Made by a program: the position numbers and the translations under genes
Notes under the pieces: generated by a model
Databases searched by the model: none
Told to the model about the DNA's origin: nothing
What the model saw: only the letters and a program-made list of their open reading frames with translations
Source: Armatimonadota bacterium
GTDB taxonomy: Bacteria; Armatimonadota; Zipacnadia; Zipacnadales; JABUFB01
Direction: 5' to 3'
Length of the DNA stretch: 64,000 nucleotides
Assembly: GCA_013314775.1 (NCBI GenBank)
Contig: JABUFB010000001.1
Coordinates: 186,001-250,000, forward strand
In this document: positions 42,955 to 50,513 of the stretch, piece after piece
Position numbering within the stretch: position 1 is the stretch's first letter
How the letters are laid out: the number at the start of each line of letters is the position of its first letter

Positions 42955-44394
42955 CTACTCACGAGCCTTCCAGAGCTCCAGGATTACCTGCGCGGGCACC
43001 GTATTGTCGATGTACCGTCCGCGCACCGGGTCCTCCTGATTGGCCTTCATCAGGAGAAGATCGCTGGCCGGGCCCTTCGCAAAAAAGGGCACCAATGAGT
43101 TGGTGTGACTCGTCGAAAGCCACGTCATGGCGGGCTGCACGCCCTTCCCCGCAGACGCCAGAGGACGAGGAGTGCCATCCTCCGACGGCCCGGACAGGAA
43201 TCCGGTCTCATGGTCAGCCGTCACGATGACCAGCGTCTCATCCCAACTGCTGTTCGCTTCCACCCACTCGACAACGGCTTCAACCGCGCGATTGAAGTCC
43301 GCCACCTCCTCCAACAGCCGCCCTGACTGATTGCCATGGCCGCACCAGTCGATTGCCCCACCCTCGATCATCAGGAACAAGCCATCCCCATCGTTGTCCA
43401 GCACGTTCAGTGCTGCCCGGGTCATCTCTGCGAGAGTGGGCACAGTCTCGGTGAGGGGAACCTCGTACGGGCCGGCCTTGCTGTCCCCCGCACGTCCTTG
43501 CTGAAGCGTTGATGCAACAGTCGCCAAGCCGAAAACCCGCGGCGGCGTGTCGCCTTTCGCCAGGTCCTGAAAGCTCTGACGCGTCTGGATGAGCGCCCAC
43601 GGGTCAGGGTCGCCATCCCCATCGGCGTCCCCGCCGGCCTTACCTGCCTCAAGCGCCAGCCAGTTCTCTTCGCCGATGTATGCGAAGCGCTTGGCGCGCT
43701 GCTGCGCGTCGAAGGGCAGGTCCACGAACCGCCCGTTACCGTCAAACCAGGGGTGCCCCGCACCCATGACAACGTCCGCCGCGCTGTCGTGAATCATCTG
43801 GCGCGCGATCTCCACATAGCTGCCGCGCGAGCCCTCATGGACGAGAAACCCGGCCGGCGTGGCGTGGCTGAACGGCACCGAGGTGATGACGCCCGAGGAC
43901 TTGCCCAGCTTTTCAGCCCGTTCGGACATGTGCTCCACGGGAACGGGTCCGTCTTCACCGGGGATCACTCCTATCGCCCCATTGGCGGCCTTTCTTCCCG
44001 TGGACATCGCCGTTGCAGCGGCGGCAGAATCGGTCGCGCCCTTGGCCACGTACTTCGGATCAGCGGCTGCGGCGGCCGGAGCGTACTCACCGGCGATCGA
44101 ATAGGTGCTCATCGCAATGTTGACCGGGAACCGATGGTAGACCTGGGCACCGTCGACCCCGTGCTCGTAGTACGATCCTGCCAGGAACTGGTTGAATCCG
44201 CAGCCGTCCGCAACCATGAAGATCACGTTCTTGGGTGCTGTGACAACACTCGACGGCGCTGTCGTCGCCCCGGTGCCAGGCGCGGGTTCGGTTGCTACGG
44301 GCGCCGGCTGGGCACTGACCCAGACCGCGGTCAATACCATGGATGCCGCGAGGCAACCGACAACCCATTGGCGAAGTCGCAAAGTGTTTTTCAC
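42955..44394 (-). CDS. Secreted alkaline phosphatase
   Basis: 479 residues from the GTG at 44392-44394 (GGAGGAG four bases upstream); an in-frame TTG at 44415 is a poorer start. Signal peptide ending VWVSAQ. KNVIFMVADGCGFNQF supplies the first metal-binding Asp, GATDSAAAATAMSTG has the nucleophilic Ser in the TDSA motif, ITSVPFSHATPAGF, FLMIEGGAIDWCGHGN (metal Glu, Asp and His) and IVTADHETG (metal Asp-His) complete the site. It cleaves phosphomonoesters outside the cytoplasm. A DADGDGDPDP stretch looks like a calcium-binding insert. Confidence 0.95.
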   Translation of the reverse strand: MKNTLRLRQWVVGCLAASMVLTAVWVSAQPAPVATEPAPGTGATTAPSSVVTAPKNVIFMVADGCGFNQFLAGSYYEHGVDGAQVYHRFPVNIAMSTYSIAGEYAPAAAAADPKYVAKGATDSAAAATAMSTGRKAANGAIGVIPGEDGPVPVEHMSERAEKLGKSSGVITSVPFSHATPAGFLVHEGSRGSYVEIARQMIHDSAADVVMGAGHPWFDGNGRFVDLPFDAQQRAKRFAYIGEENWLALEAGKAGGDADGDGDPDPWALIQTRQSFQDLAKGDTPPRVFGLATVASTLQQGRAGDSKAGPYEVPLTETVPTLAEMTRAALNVLDNDGDGLFLMIEGGAIDWCGHGNQSGRLLEEVADFNRAVEAVVEWVEANSSWDETLVIVTADHETGFLSGPSEDGTPRPLASAGKGVQPAMTWLSTSHTNSLVPFFAKGPASDLLLMKANQEDPVRGRYIDNTVPAQVILELWKARE

Positions 44395-44496
44395 TGTTCT
44401 CCTCCGATTCTGCAATGATTCAGCAGCAGAAGCATAACATGGCCAGATTACCTTGGAGTTAACACTCCGTGATATTCGTGCGTTCCTGGAGACAAC

Positions 44497-45009
44497 TCAG
44501 GGCTTGCGGCGGAGAGCATGCGGGCGGCCATGCCGGTCCCAGTCTCGAGTATCCACCACCAGCGGCAGTTGCTCGCGCAGGAGATGGGCATCAAGAGCGC
44601 GAAGTTCCTCCTTAGCTAGATCGAGCCGTTGTGCCAGACGTCGGGGCTCCCAGATCTGCGCGGCATCACCCACCGCGAGGACGAGAACGCTCCCGCCCCG
44701 TTCAAGCCCGGCCCAGTGCAGATGGATGTCTGGAATAACAAGGCGCCCTCGGCTGTCCACTGCGACAGTGACCGCGCTGACCGAATGAAAGCGGAAAAGC
44801 TCAAGAGCGTGGCGGTTACGCGCGCTCAGCTTCTGCAAGTCCGCCAGCACCCGTTCCCAGATGCCGGGTGGGGTGAGCACAACGCACCCGGCCAAATCCG
44901 CAGCCAGCGTGGCCTCCCCCGCATAAGCATCGCGGCAGGCCCGTGGAATTGTGAGCCGTGAACCGTCGAGCCGTCTAACTTGCAGCGGGCGACAGGCGCT
45001 GTCACCCAT
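44497..45009 (-). CDS. MraZ-like transcription factor (two AbrB-type domains), orphan
   Basis: 170 residues from the ATG at 45007-45009, with GGGAGGG nine bases upstream; an upstream start at 45126 has no such support. The first half RRLDGSRLTIPRACRDA and LAGCVVLTPPGIWERVLADLQKL, and the second half HSVSAVTVAVDSRGRLVIPD followed by GSVLVLAVGDAAQIWEPRRLAQRL, match the duplicated MraZ architecture (DxxGRxxIP repeats and a final IWxxxxW-like segment). MraZ normally heads the division/cell-wall operon with rsmH; here it stands alone, divergent from rpmH. Second DxxGR is intact, the first is LDGSR, so DNA binding may be altered. A C-terminal extension of about 35 residues is unusual. Confidence 0.75.
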   Translation of the reverse strand: MGDSACRPLQVRRLDGSRLTIPRACRDAYAGEATLAADLAGCVVLTPPGIWERVLADLQKLSARNRHALELFRFHSVSAVTVAVDSRGRLVIPDIHLHWAGLERGGSVLVLAVGDAAQIWEPRRLAQRLDLAKEELRALDAHLLREQLPLVVDTRDWDRHGRPHALRRKP

Positions 45010-45170
45010 GTAGGCGAACCCTCCCGTCGTCCGGGGAGCGGTTACTTGCGGGGCGCCACCGTCCCCGGGATCGGTCCGCGCCGGCGACACCTGCAAGTTC
45101 GCCGGGGCGACCCCAATGCCCTCCACCGCGAGGCCTGGCGGTCTTCCCCGAAAAAACGGCCGGCGGTTTC

Positions 45171-45199
45171 TTGCACGAGGTAGGCCTGTGTGGTATCAT
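45171..45199 (+). promoter_or_regulatory. Promoter of the rpmH operon
   Basis: TTGCAC (45171-45176), 17-bp spacer, TATCAT (45194-45199), about 63 bp before the rpmH start. It is the best sigma70-type match in the window, as expected for a ribosomal protein operon. Confidence 0.8.
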
Positions 45200-45261
45200 C
45201 ACGTCTTCACCATTCCCGCTGCTAGAAACGCAGTGGGCGGAAACACCTGAGGTAGGGGACA

Positions 45262-45396
45262 ATGAAACGGACTTACCAGCCGAAGAAGCGAAAGAGGGCG
45301 CGGACCCACGGCTTCCGCAGCCGCATGGCCACCAAAGCTGGACGCCGGGTTATCAAGGCGCGCAGGCGCAAGGGACGCGTCCGTCTGTCTGTCTGA
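45262..45396 (+). CDS. rpmH: 50S ribosomal protein L34
   Basis: 44 residues, starting [19 protein letters not shown], continuing [19 protein letters not shown] and ending in LSV. This is the textbook L34 sequence and length. AGGTAGGGG precedes the ATG. First gene of the rpmH-rnpA-yidD-yidC-jag cluster, commonly located near the replication origin, though neither dnaA nor an origin is seen here. Confidence 0.98.
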   Translation: MKRTYQPKKRKRARTHGFRSRMATKAGRRVIKARRRKGRVRLSV

Positions 45397-45407
45397 AGCG
45401 GGGCCGG

Positions 45408-45767
45408 ATGGAACCTTCGGGGCATCTCGAGACACTAAGGAAGCAGCGGGAGATCAGCGAGGTTTTCCAACGGGGCAAGCGACGACGAGGACGGTATATG
45501 GACGTCGTGGTGCTCCCACGAGACCACGGCGTTTTGCGCTACCTGTTCGTTACCAGTAGGCGCGTGGGCAACGCCGTTGTCCGCAACCGCGTCCGCAGAC
45601 GCCTCCGTGAGGCGGTCCGGGCTCTGCGTAACGAGATCAGACCGGGGCACGACATCGCGTTGGTCAGCTTCCCCACGGCCGCTTTGGCCGATTACCGCGA
45701 GCTTTCCAGCGAACTGCGGCGTCTCATGGAGCGCGCGGGACTGCTTGGCGTGGGGCCGAGTGCATGA
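45408..45767 (+). CDS. rnpA: Ribonuclease P protein component
   Basis: 119 residues from the ATG at 45408, 11 bp after rpm[46 protein letters not shown] (the RNR motif) and [16 protein letters not shown] are the RnpA signatures. With the RNase P RNA it removes tRNA 5' leaders. The stop overlaps the yidD start by four bases (ATGA). Confidence 0.96.
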   Translation: MEPSGHLETLRKQREISEVFQRGKRRRGRYMDVVVLPRDHGVLRYLFVTSRRVGNAVVRNRVRRRLREAVRALRNEIRPGHDIALVSFPTAALADYRELSSELRRLMERAGLLGVGPSA

Positions 45768-46051
45768 GGTTCTGGGATAGCCTCCGGCGCTTGCCGGCAA
45801 GCACCATTGTGGCTCTCGTCAAAATCTACCGGCGGACCCTTTCCCGTGTCCTGCCCCCAACCTGCCGCTTCGAACCATCTTGTTCGACGTACATGATCAC
45901 CGCGGTCCAGAGGCACGGCGCACTCCGCGGCCTGCTTCTGGGCCTGTGGCGCATTGCCCGCTGCAATCCATTCAACCCGGGCGGGTACGACCCCGTTCCG
46001 GAAGCGCGGGATGAAAACAAACCGCCTACGAGCCCGACTGAGCGGGACTGA
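45764..46051 (+). CDS. yidD: Membrane protein insertion efficiency factor YidD
   Basis: 95 residues. [41 protein letters not shown] and [17 protein letters not shown] are characteristic, including the CRFxPSCS and CxPFxxGGxDPVP motifs. It assists YidC-dependent insertion of membrane proteins. It overlaps rnpA and lies 16 bp before yidC. Confidence 0.97.
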   Translation: MRFWDSLRRLPASTIVALVKIYRRTLSRVLPPTCRFEPSCSTYMITAVQRHGALRGLLLGLWRIARCNPFNPGGYDPVPEARDENKPPTSPTERD

Positions 46052-46067
46052 ATACCAAGGGGCCCTG

Positions 46068-47777
46068 ATGGACAACGCCCGACCCAAGACAATCGCGCGC
46101 GGGATCACATTGGTCGGCCTCGTGCCGATCCTTCTCGCCTTCGCCCTGCCCGCACTCGCAGCGCCGGTACTCTTTCAGGCCGGCCTGCCGGAAGTACTGG
46201 TCATCGGCCCCGGCACTGACGAGAAGGACGTGCCCGCCGTCACGGACCTGAAGGCCGAGGCCGAACGCCTTGCATCAATGGCCGCCTGGGCCGGCGAGAA
46301 CCGACCATCCTCCGGTTTCATCAAGAAGCTCATGGGCTCCTCCGATGACCCGCAACCGGTGTCCCTGGACCTTCTCAACGCCAATCTTGAGGCCTTGCGT
46401 GGCAAACTCGTCGCCGTCGAAGGTCTCTACGTGCCTATTCACAAGGACGAAGGCGTACTCAAAGGTGCCGAAACCGCCTGCAAGGTCACTCTGCCCGAAG
46501 GGACGCCCGTAGAAGGATTCGGCGGAGAAGAGACTGACAGGGTGCCCGCGCGCGTCGTGGGAATGGTGGAAGCAAAGGGCAAGCAGCCGGTCATTCGCGC
46601 CACCCTTGTTACGCCCTCCGAAGGGATCAGCTGGCTCCGCGCCGCCCGGGCTTACGACCTCGCCGGCGAATATGATGACGCGCTGGAGGCCTACCAAAAA
46701 GCGGAATCCGCACTCCGCAGCGTCCCCGGGGACCTCGCTGCCTTCTGCCGCGTGCGATCGGGCCAGATTGCCTACGATCACCTGCGCAATAAGAAGCTTG
46801 CGAGCAAGCACTTCAACACCGCCTGGACCACCTACATCACCAACATCCCGCCGGGGACTGCCCCTCTCAATGTCTGGTCGCCCGAACCTGCGCAGAAGAT
46901 CTGGACCCGCTCTACAGTCCACGACGCCATCGGACAGACCCTGAGCAAGCTCAATTCTGAAAGCTTCTGGTATCATTTCGTCGCATTCTTTGTCATGATC
47001 TGCGGTGGCAATGCAGCCCTTGGCATCCTCCTGCTGGCCTTGGTGGTGCGCCTGATCATCTGGCCCCTCACCCGCAAGCAGCTGGAGTCTGCCGCCGCCA
47101 TGCAGAAACTGCAGCCCCAGATCAAAGAACTCCAGGCCCGATATGCAGACGACAAGCAGAAGTTCCAGACCGAGTTCTGGGCTCTCTGCCAGGCCAACGG
47201 CGTCAACCCCCTGGGGGGCTGCCTGCCTCTGCTGGTGCAGATGCCAATCCTCATCCTCATCTACCAGGGCATCCGCCTTTACATCGTCGAGTTCGACAAG
47301 GCCTCCTTCCTGTGGGTCGACAACCTCGCCGGACCGGATATGATCCTGCTGGTCGCCTACACGATCAGCATGATCCTGTTCCAGAAGATGACCCAGAAGA
47401 CCAACCCGCAGGCCGTCATGGACCCACAGCAGCAACAGCAGCAGAAGATGATGATGTACATGATGCCGCTTATGTTCTTCTTCATGTTCAGGACATTCCC
47501 AGCGGCATTCATCCTCTACTGGCTTGGCACAAACATCGTCTATTTCGCCCAGCAGTGGAACTACATGCGCAAGATCGATCACAACGCCCCCATCCAGGGC
47601 AAGCGCAGCGGCGTCGTCGACGCCATGGCCCGAATGCTCTCCGGCGAACCCCAGGAGGATGCCGCTGCACCCCAGGACAAGCCCGCCGATGACGTGGATC
47701 GCCGCAGCCTCGAAGAGCGCCGCAGAGACGAAAAGCAGGCCGGGAAGCGCAAAAGACGCACCCCGGGACGACGCTGA
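46068..47777 (+). CDS. yidC: Membrane protein insertase YidC with TPR-like periplasmic domain
   Basis: 569 residues from the ATG at 46068 with AAGGGG upstream. Residues about 12-32 form the first membrane span/signal anchor. Residues about 33-290 would face outside; within them, about 188-254 (LRAARAYDLAGEYDDALEAYQKA, FCRVRSGQIAYDHLRNKKLASKHF) read as TPR repeats rather than the usual P1 beta-sandwich. The conserved insertase core follows: ALGILLLALVVRLIIWPLTRKQ with the conserved Arg, QMPILILIYQGIR, PQQQQQQKMMMYMMPLMFFFM and AFILYWLGTNIVYFAQQW. The tail is basic (KRKRRTPGRR). It inserts proteins into the cytoplasmic membrane, alone or with SecYEG. Confidence 0.96.
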   Translation: MDNARPKTIARGITLVGLVPILLAFALPALAAPVLFQAGLPEVLVIGPGTDEKDVPAVTDLKAEAERLASMAAWAGENRPSSGFIKKLMGSSDDPQPVSLDLLNANLEALRGKLVAVEGLYVPIHKDEGVLKGAETACKVTLPEGTPVEGFGGEETDRVPARVVGMVEAKGKQPVIRATLVTPSEGISWLRAARAYDLAGEYDDALEAYQKAESALRSVPGDLAAFCRVRSGQIAYDHLRNKKLASKHFNTAWTTYITNIPPGTAPLNVWSPEPAQKIWTRSTVHDAIGQTLSKLNSESFWYHFVAFFVMICGGNAALGILLLALVVRLIIWPLTRKQLESAAAMQKLQPQIKELQARYADDKQKFQTEFWALCQANGVNPLGGCLPLLVQMPILILIYQGIRLYIVEFDKASFLWVDNLAGPDMILLVAYTISMILFQKMTQKTNPQAVMDPQQQQQQKMMMYMMPLMFFFMFRTFPAAFILYWLGTNIVYFAQQWNYMRKIDHNAPIQGKRSGVVDAMARMLSGEPQEDAAAPQDKPADDVDRRSLEERRRDEKQAGKRKRRTPGRR

Positions 47778-47826
47778 AAACCAGCCCGACAGGGCTGGGT
47801 TCCTTCCAGAAGGGAGACGACACGGG

Positions 47827-48543
47827 ATGAGGTCTGTGGAGGTTTCCGGAAAGACCCTTGAAGAAGCCAGGAGCCTCGCTGCACAGCAATTGGGGGTCAG
47901 CGACGAAGAGATTTCAGTGGAGATCCTCGAGGAGCCCCGCAAGCTCTTCGGCATCCTCGGCCCGGCCGAGTACCGCATCCGCGCAACCGCCGCCGAAGCC
48001 GAGGAAACAGCAGTCGCCCAGGAGAGCCCAATGGAACACAGCCAAGACACCACTGCCCATTACCACGAGGACGAACCTGACGGCGACGCCCAGGCAGTCG
48101 GCGAGGCCGCGCTCGAGACCATCGCGACGATTATCTCCCTCATGCAGCTCGAGGCCACGCCGAGTCTGCGCAGCGCGTCTCTCGAAGAAGTCGTCATCGA
48201 CATCGAGGGCCCTGATGCCGGCAGGCTCATTGGCAGACATGGCGCTGGGCTCGATGCTCTGCAGCTTGTGACAGCCGTGATCGCCAATCGCAAGGCATCC
48301 GCGGGAGCACGCGTCCTGCTCGACGCCGAAGGCTACCGCGAACGCCGGGAGAAGATGCTTATCGAGATGGCGCTCTCGCACGCCGAAAAGGCAAAGGCCG
48401 CCGGAAAGGAGATCGTCATCCGCGACCTAAAGCCTTACGAGCGCCGTATCATCCACCTTGCTCTCAAGGAGGACCCGGACGTGGAGACTTACTCGGAGGG
48501 TCAGGGCGAAGACCGCCAGCTCGTCATCTCACCCCGCGTCTGA
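47827..48543 (+). CDS. jag: Jag/KhpB RNA-binding protein (Jag-N, KH, R3H)
   Basis: 238 residues from the ATG at 47827, 49 bp after yidC. Residues 1-50 are the Jag-N domain (VEVSGKTLEEARSLAAQQLG, ILEEPRKLFGILG). An acidic linker follows. The KH domain has GPDAGRLIGRHGAGLDALQ near 129-147, and R3H lies in the last 65 residues (REKMLIEMALSHAEKAK, LKPYERRIIHLALKEDPDV with the R-x-x-x-H core). KhpB pairs with KhpA as a global RNA chaperone linked to cell division in Gram-positives. Confidence 0.95.
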   Translation: MRSVEVSGKTLEEARSLAAQQLGVSDEEISVEILEEPRKLFGILGPAEYRIRATAAEAEETAVAQESPMEHSQDTTAHYHEDEPDGDAQAVGEAALETIATIISLMQLEATPSLRSASLEEVVIDIEGPDAGRLIGRHGAGLDALQLVTAVIANRKASAGARVLLDAEGYRERREKMLIEMALSHAEKAKAAGKEIVIRDLKPYERRIIHLALKEDPDVETYSEGQGEDRQLVISPRV

Positions 48544-48570
48544 GCAATCGTACGCCGGATCTGCATGAAG

Positions 48571-48604
48571 AAGGGCCCCAGCACGTGTCGCCGGGGCCCT
48601 TTTC
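48571..48604. terminator. Terminator of the rpmH-jag operon, probably bidirectional
   Basis: AGGGCCCC-AGC...GC-CGGGGCCCT forms a strong stem ending in TTTT on the plus strand, and TTCTTC on the minus strand. It sits between jag and the end of the phage late genes, three bases from the holin stop. Confidence 0.92.
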
Positions 48605-48606
48605 CC

Positions 48607-48897
48607 TCACCCTTGTTTTCCCGTCGCCAGGTCGTAGACCGCAGCCTCAACGCTGTTCCTGTCCACCCGCACACCACGCCGCGTCGCCTGCTCCTGGACG
48701 TACCGCATCTTTACCTCGCCATTGCCGGACCCGTAGATCTGCTCAGCCGCTTTCACAAGCTCCAGCAGCAAGGCGCGCAGCCGTTCATCGTTGATCTTCT
48801 CCACATACTTCCTGCTTACCCGAAAGGCCAGCCCGAGAAGCAGCGCGCCCAATCCCGGCACTGCAAGCACCCGCACATACTCCAGCACATTCTCCAC
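48607..48897 (-). CDS. Phage holin, LLH family
   Basis: 96 residues from a GTG start with GGAGAGG upstream. One N-terminal membrane span (about 8-27) then LLLELVKAAEQIYGSGNGEVKMRYV and VRVDRNSVEAAVYDLA, the signature of the LL-H type holins. It would permeabilise the membrane late in infection to release a lysin; no lysin gene is in the window. Confidence 0.85.
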   Translation of the reverse strand: MENVLEYVRVLAVPGLGALLLGLAFRVSRKYVEKINDERLRALLLELVKAAEQIYGSGNGEVKMRYVQEQATRRGVRVDRNSVEAAVYDLATGKQG

Positions 48898-48919
48898 TCC
48901 ACATCACCTCTCCAGTTTC

Positions 48920-49216
48920 TCAGCAACCCGCGGATCGTCCGGCCTTCTCACGCGCCAGCCGAATCAGAACCGCAAGATGGTACGCCGCATACAGGAACGC
49001 ATACCCGAAGAACACGCCCCATAGATAATCCCAACACGGCCTTTCGTACCCCATTGTCACCACCACCGACACCCGCCACGCCGTCAACAGAACCAGGCAA
49101 AACCGGCACGGGCCATTCACCCGCATCCGGGCCAGCAGAAACCCCACCGATATGATCCCACCTAACAGCAGCAGCTCAAGCAGCGCCACCGCCGGCAGGC
49201 ACGGGTTAGTGATCAT
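48920..49216 (-). CDS. Small phage membrane protein
   Basis: 98 residues with about three hydrophobic segments (8-30, 38-57 and 66-88). Cys-containing (NGPCRFCLVLLTAW). The start overlaps the preceding gene by 11 bases. Located next to the holin, it may be an accessory holin or spanin-like protein; no family recognised. Confidence 0.7.
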   Translation of the reverse strand: MITNPCLPAVALLELLLLGGIISVGFLLARMRVNGPCRFCLVLLTAWRVSVVVTMGYERPCWDYLWGVFFGYAFLYAAYHLAVLIRLAREKAGRSAGC

Positions 49217-49499
49217 CGTCCAGTTCCTCCATGGCCTGGCTGAAACTCGTCTCCAGCCGGCGCTTCACCTGGCGCAGCAGGGCCGTGCCGCATAGCGACG
49301 CGAAGAACGCCGTCTGGAAATCATGGTCCACCGCGTGCGCCACGCCCACGCAAATCACAAGTTGCCCCACGAACCCCATGTGCAGCCGGTGCCCACGCAA
49401 GTGGGGCATCACGATGACCCGTGTCCCCAGGGCCGCGTTGGTCAGCGCCCCAAGTATTCCGCCACCGGTCAGTGCAACCCAGGACGGGATTTCGTGCAT
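49206..49499 (-). CDS. Small phage membrane protein
   Basis: 97 residues from the ATG at 49497-49499, with GGGGAG seven bases upstream. Hydrophobic segments at about 8-27 and 40-75, then a charged helix (LRQVKRRLETSFSQAMEEL) and an acidic end. The layout resembles holin-like phage membrane proteins. Function unknown. Confidence 0.7.
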   Translation of the reverse strand: MHEIPSWVALTGGGILGALTNAALGTRVIVMPHLRGHRLHMGFVGQLVICVGVAHAVDHDFQTAFFASLCGTALLRQVKRRLETSFSQAMEELDDDH

Positions 49500-49541
49500 C
49501 ACATGGCTCCCCTCGACACGCGATCCCAGGTACCGGCTCTC

Positions 49542-50249
49542 CTACCTGAGAAGTCCCTCGCGCTCCCAGTCATACTCAAAGTCTGCGCTCTCCATCCCGT
49601 CGTTCGTGGCCGCGATCACGAAGCCGTCTCCCCTGTGATGCGCCAACACGACCCACGTGAATCCCGGGCTGTCCGACGTGACCCTCAGATCACCCGGCAC
49701 CCGGAATTCGCCCGACGCCCTGTGGTCCACCACAATTTCCACGGTCTCATTCGCGCCCACGTCCTCCTCGACGCCCGACCCGCTTACATGCCCGAACACC
49801 AGGCCGTGCCGGTCGCGTTGAGCCCCCTCGCAGGCGTTGTCCACCGCCACCACGGACCCGTCCGTGGCCAGTTCGATCGTCCCCAACAGAACGCTCCTCC
49901 CAGGACCCGGAGGCGCAAGTTGGGCGACGAAGGTCACGCTCCCATCCGGAGCAGACCCCTCCCCCGCCACCGCATACACGTAATTGACCGCGCCGTTCGT
50001 GAGCCCAGCGATCCCCGCGGATGTCCCGGTTCCACACCAGCACCCGCCGATGAGTCCCGTGCCCTCCGTGACCGTCCTGGTCTCCTCAATCATCCACCCT
50101 GCATGCACCCCGTCCCCCAGCAGGTGTCGCACCATCTCGCCAAGCGCCCGGTCAAGCGTATCCGCCAGGCGGTTGTGATGCCACGGTTCCACAAGGTCGT
50201 CCGTCTGCACATCCGTCGCCAGTCCGTAATTGGGCGTCGTTCCCGCCAT
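49542..50249 (-). CDS. Phage tail/receptor-binding-like structural protein
   Basis: 235 residues with GGAGG upstream of the ATG. Residues 10-50 resemble a short helical tail attachment segment (VEPWHHNRLADTLDRALGEMVRHLL), followed by a beta-rich, Gly/Thr/Val-rich body (GTGTSAGIAGLTNGAVNYVYAV, VNDYV-like strands). This is the composition of distal tail or fibre proteins. No domain recognised. Confidence 0.7.
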   Translation of the reverse strand: MAGTTPNYGLATDVQTDDLVEPWHHNRLADTLDRALGEMVRHLLGDGVHAGWMIEETRTVTEGTGLIGGCWCGTGTSAGIAGLTNGAVNYVYAVAGEGSAPDGSVTFVAQLAPPGPGRSVLLGTIELATDGSVVAVDNACEGAQRDRHGLVFGHVSGSGVEEDVGANETVEIVVDHRASGEFRVPGDLRVTSDSPGFTWVVLAHHRGDGFVIAATNDGMESADFEYDWEREGLLR

Positions 50250-50285
50250 ACTCTTCCGCCTCCATCGCCTGCCGGAATCGGCTTC

Positions 50286-50513
50286 TCATCTCGCCGCGTA
50301 GCTGGTCGCCGAATACCGCCCGCGCCCGTACAACGCGGCGCGGTGTACCTCGCCCGTCCCATCAGCACGAACCAGAAAACTCCCATTCCCGGAACCCGTC
50401 ACCTCGCGCCGCACATCTCGGTTCACCGCGACACTCGCCCCTCGTTGTCCGGGTCGCACAAGCCGCTCGATCTCCTGTCTCAAGAGCTTGATCGCCCACA
50501 TGCTATGCCCCAT
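50286..50513 (-). CDS. Small hypothetical phage protein
   Basis: 75 residues; its ATG overlaps the end of the hub-like gene (stop TAG of that gene lies inside the first codons), with a second ATG twelve bases later. Amphipathic helix first (WAIKLLRQEIERLV), then a basic, Gly-rich part. No family recognised. Confidence 0.6.
   Translation of the reverse strand: MGHSMWAIKLLRQEIERLVRPGQRGASVAVNRDVRREVTGSGNGSFLVRADGTGEVHRAALYGRGRYSATSYAAR

Noticed and set aside
45010-45261. Replication origin near rpmH
   Set aside because: rpmH is often near oriC, but there is no dnaA and I see no cluster of DnaA boxes; only a promoter is supported.
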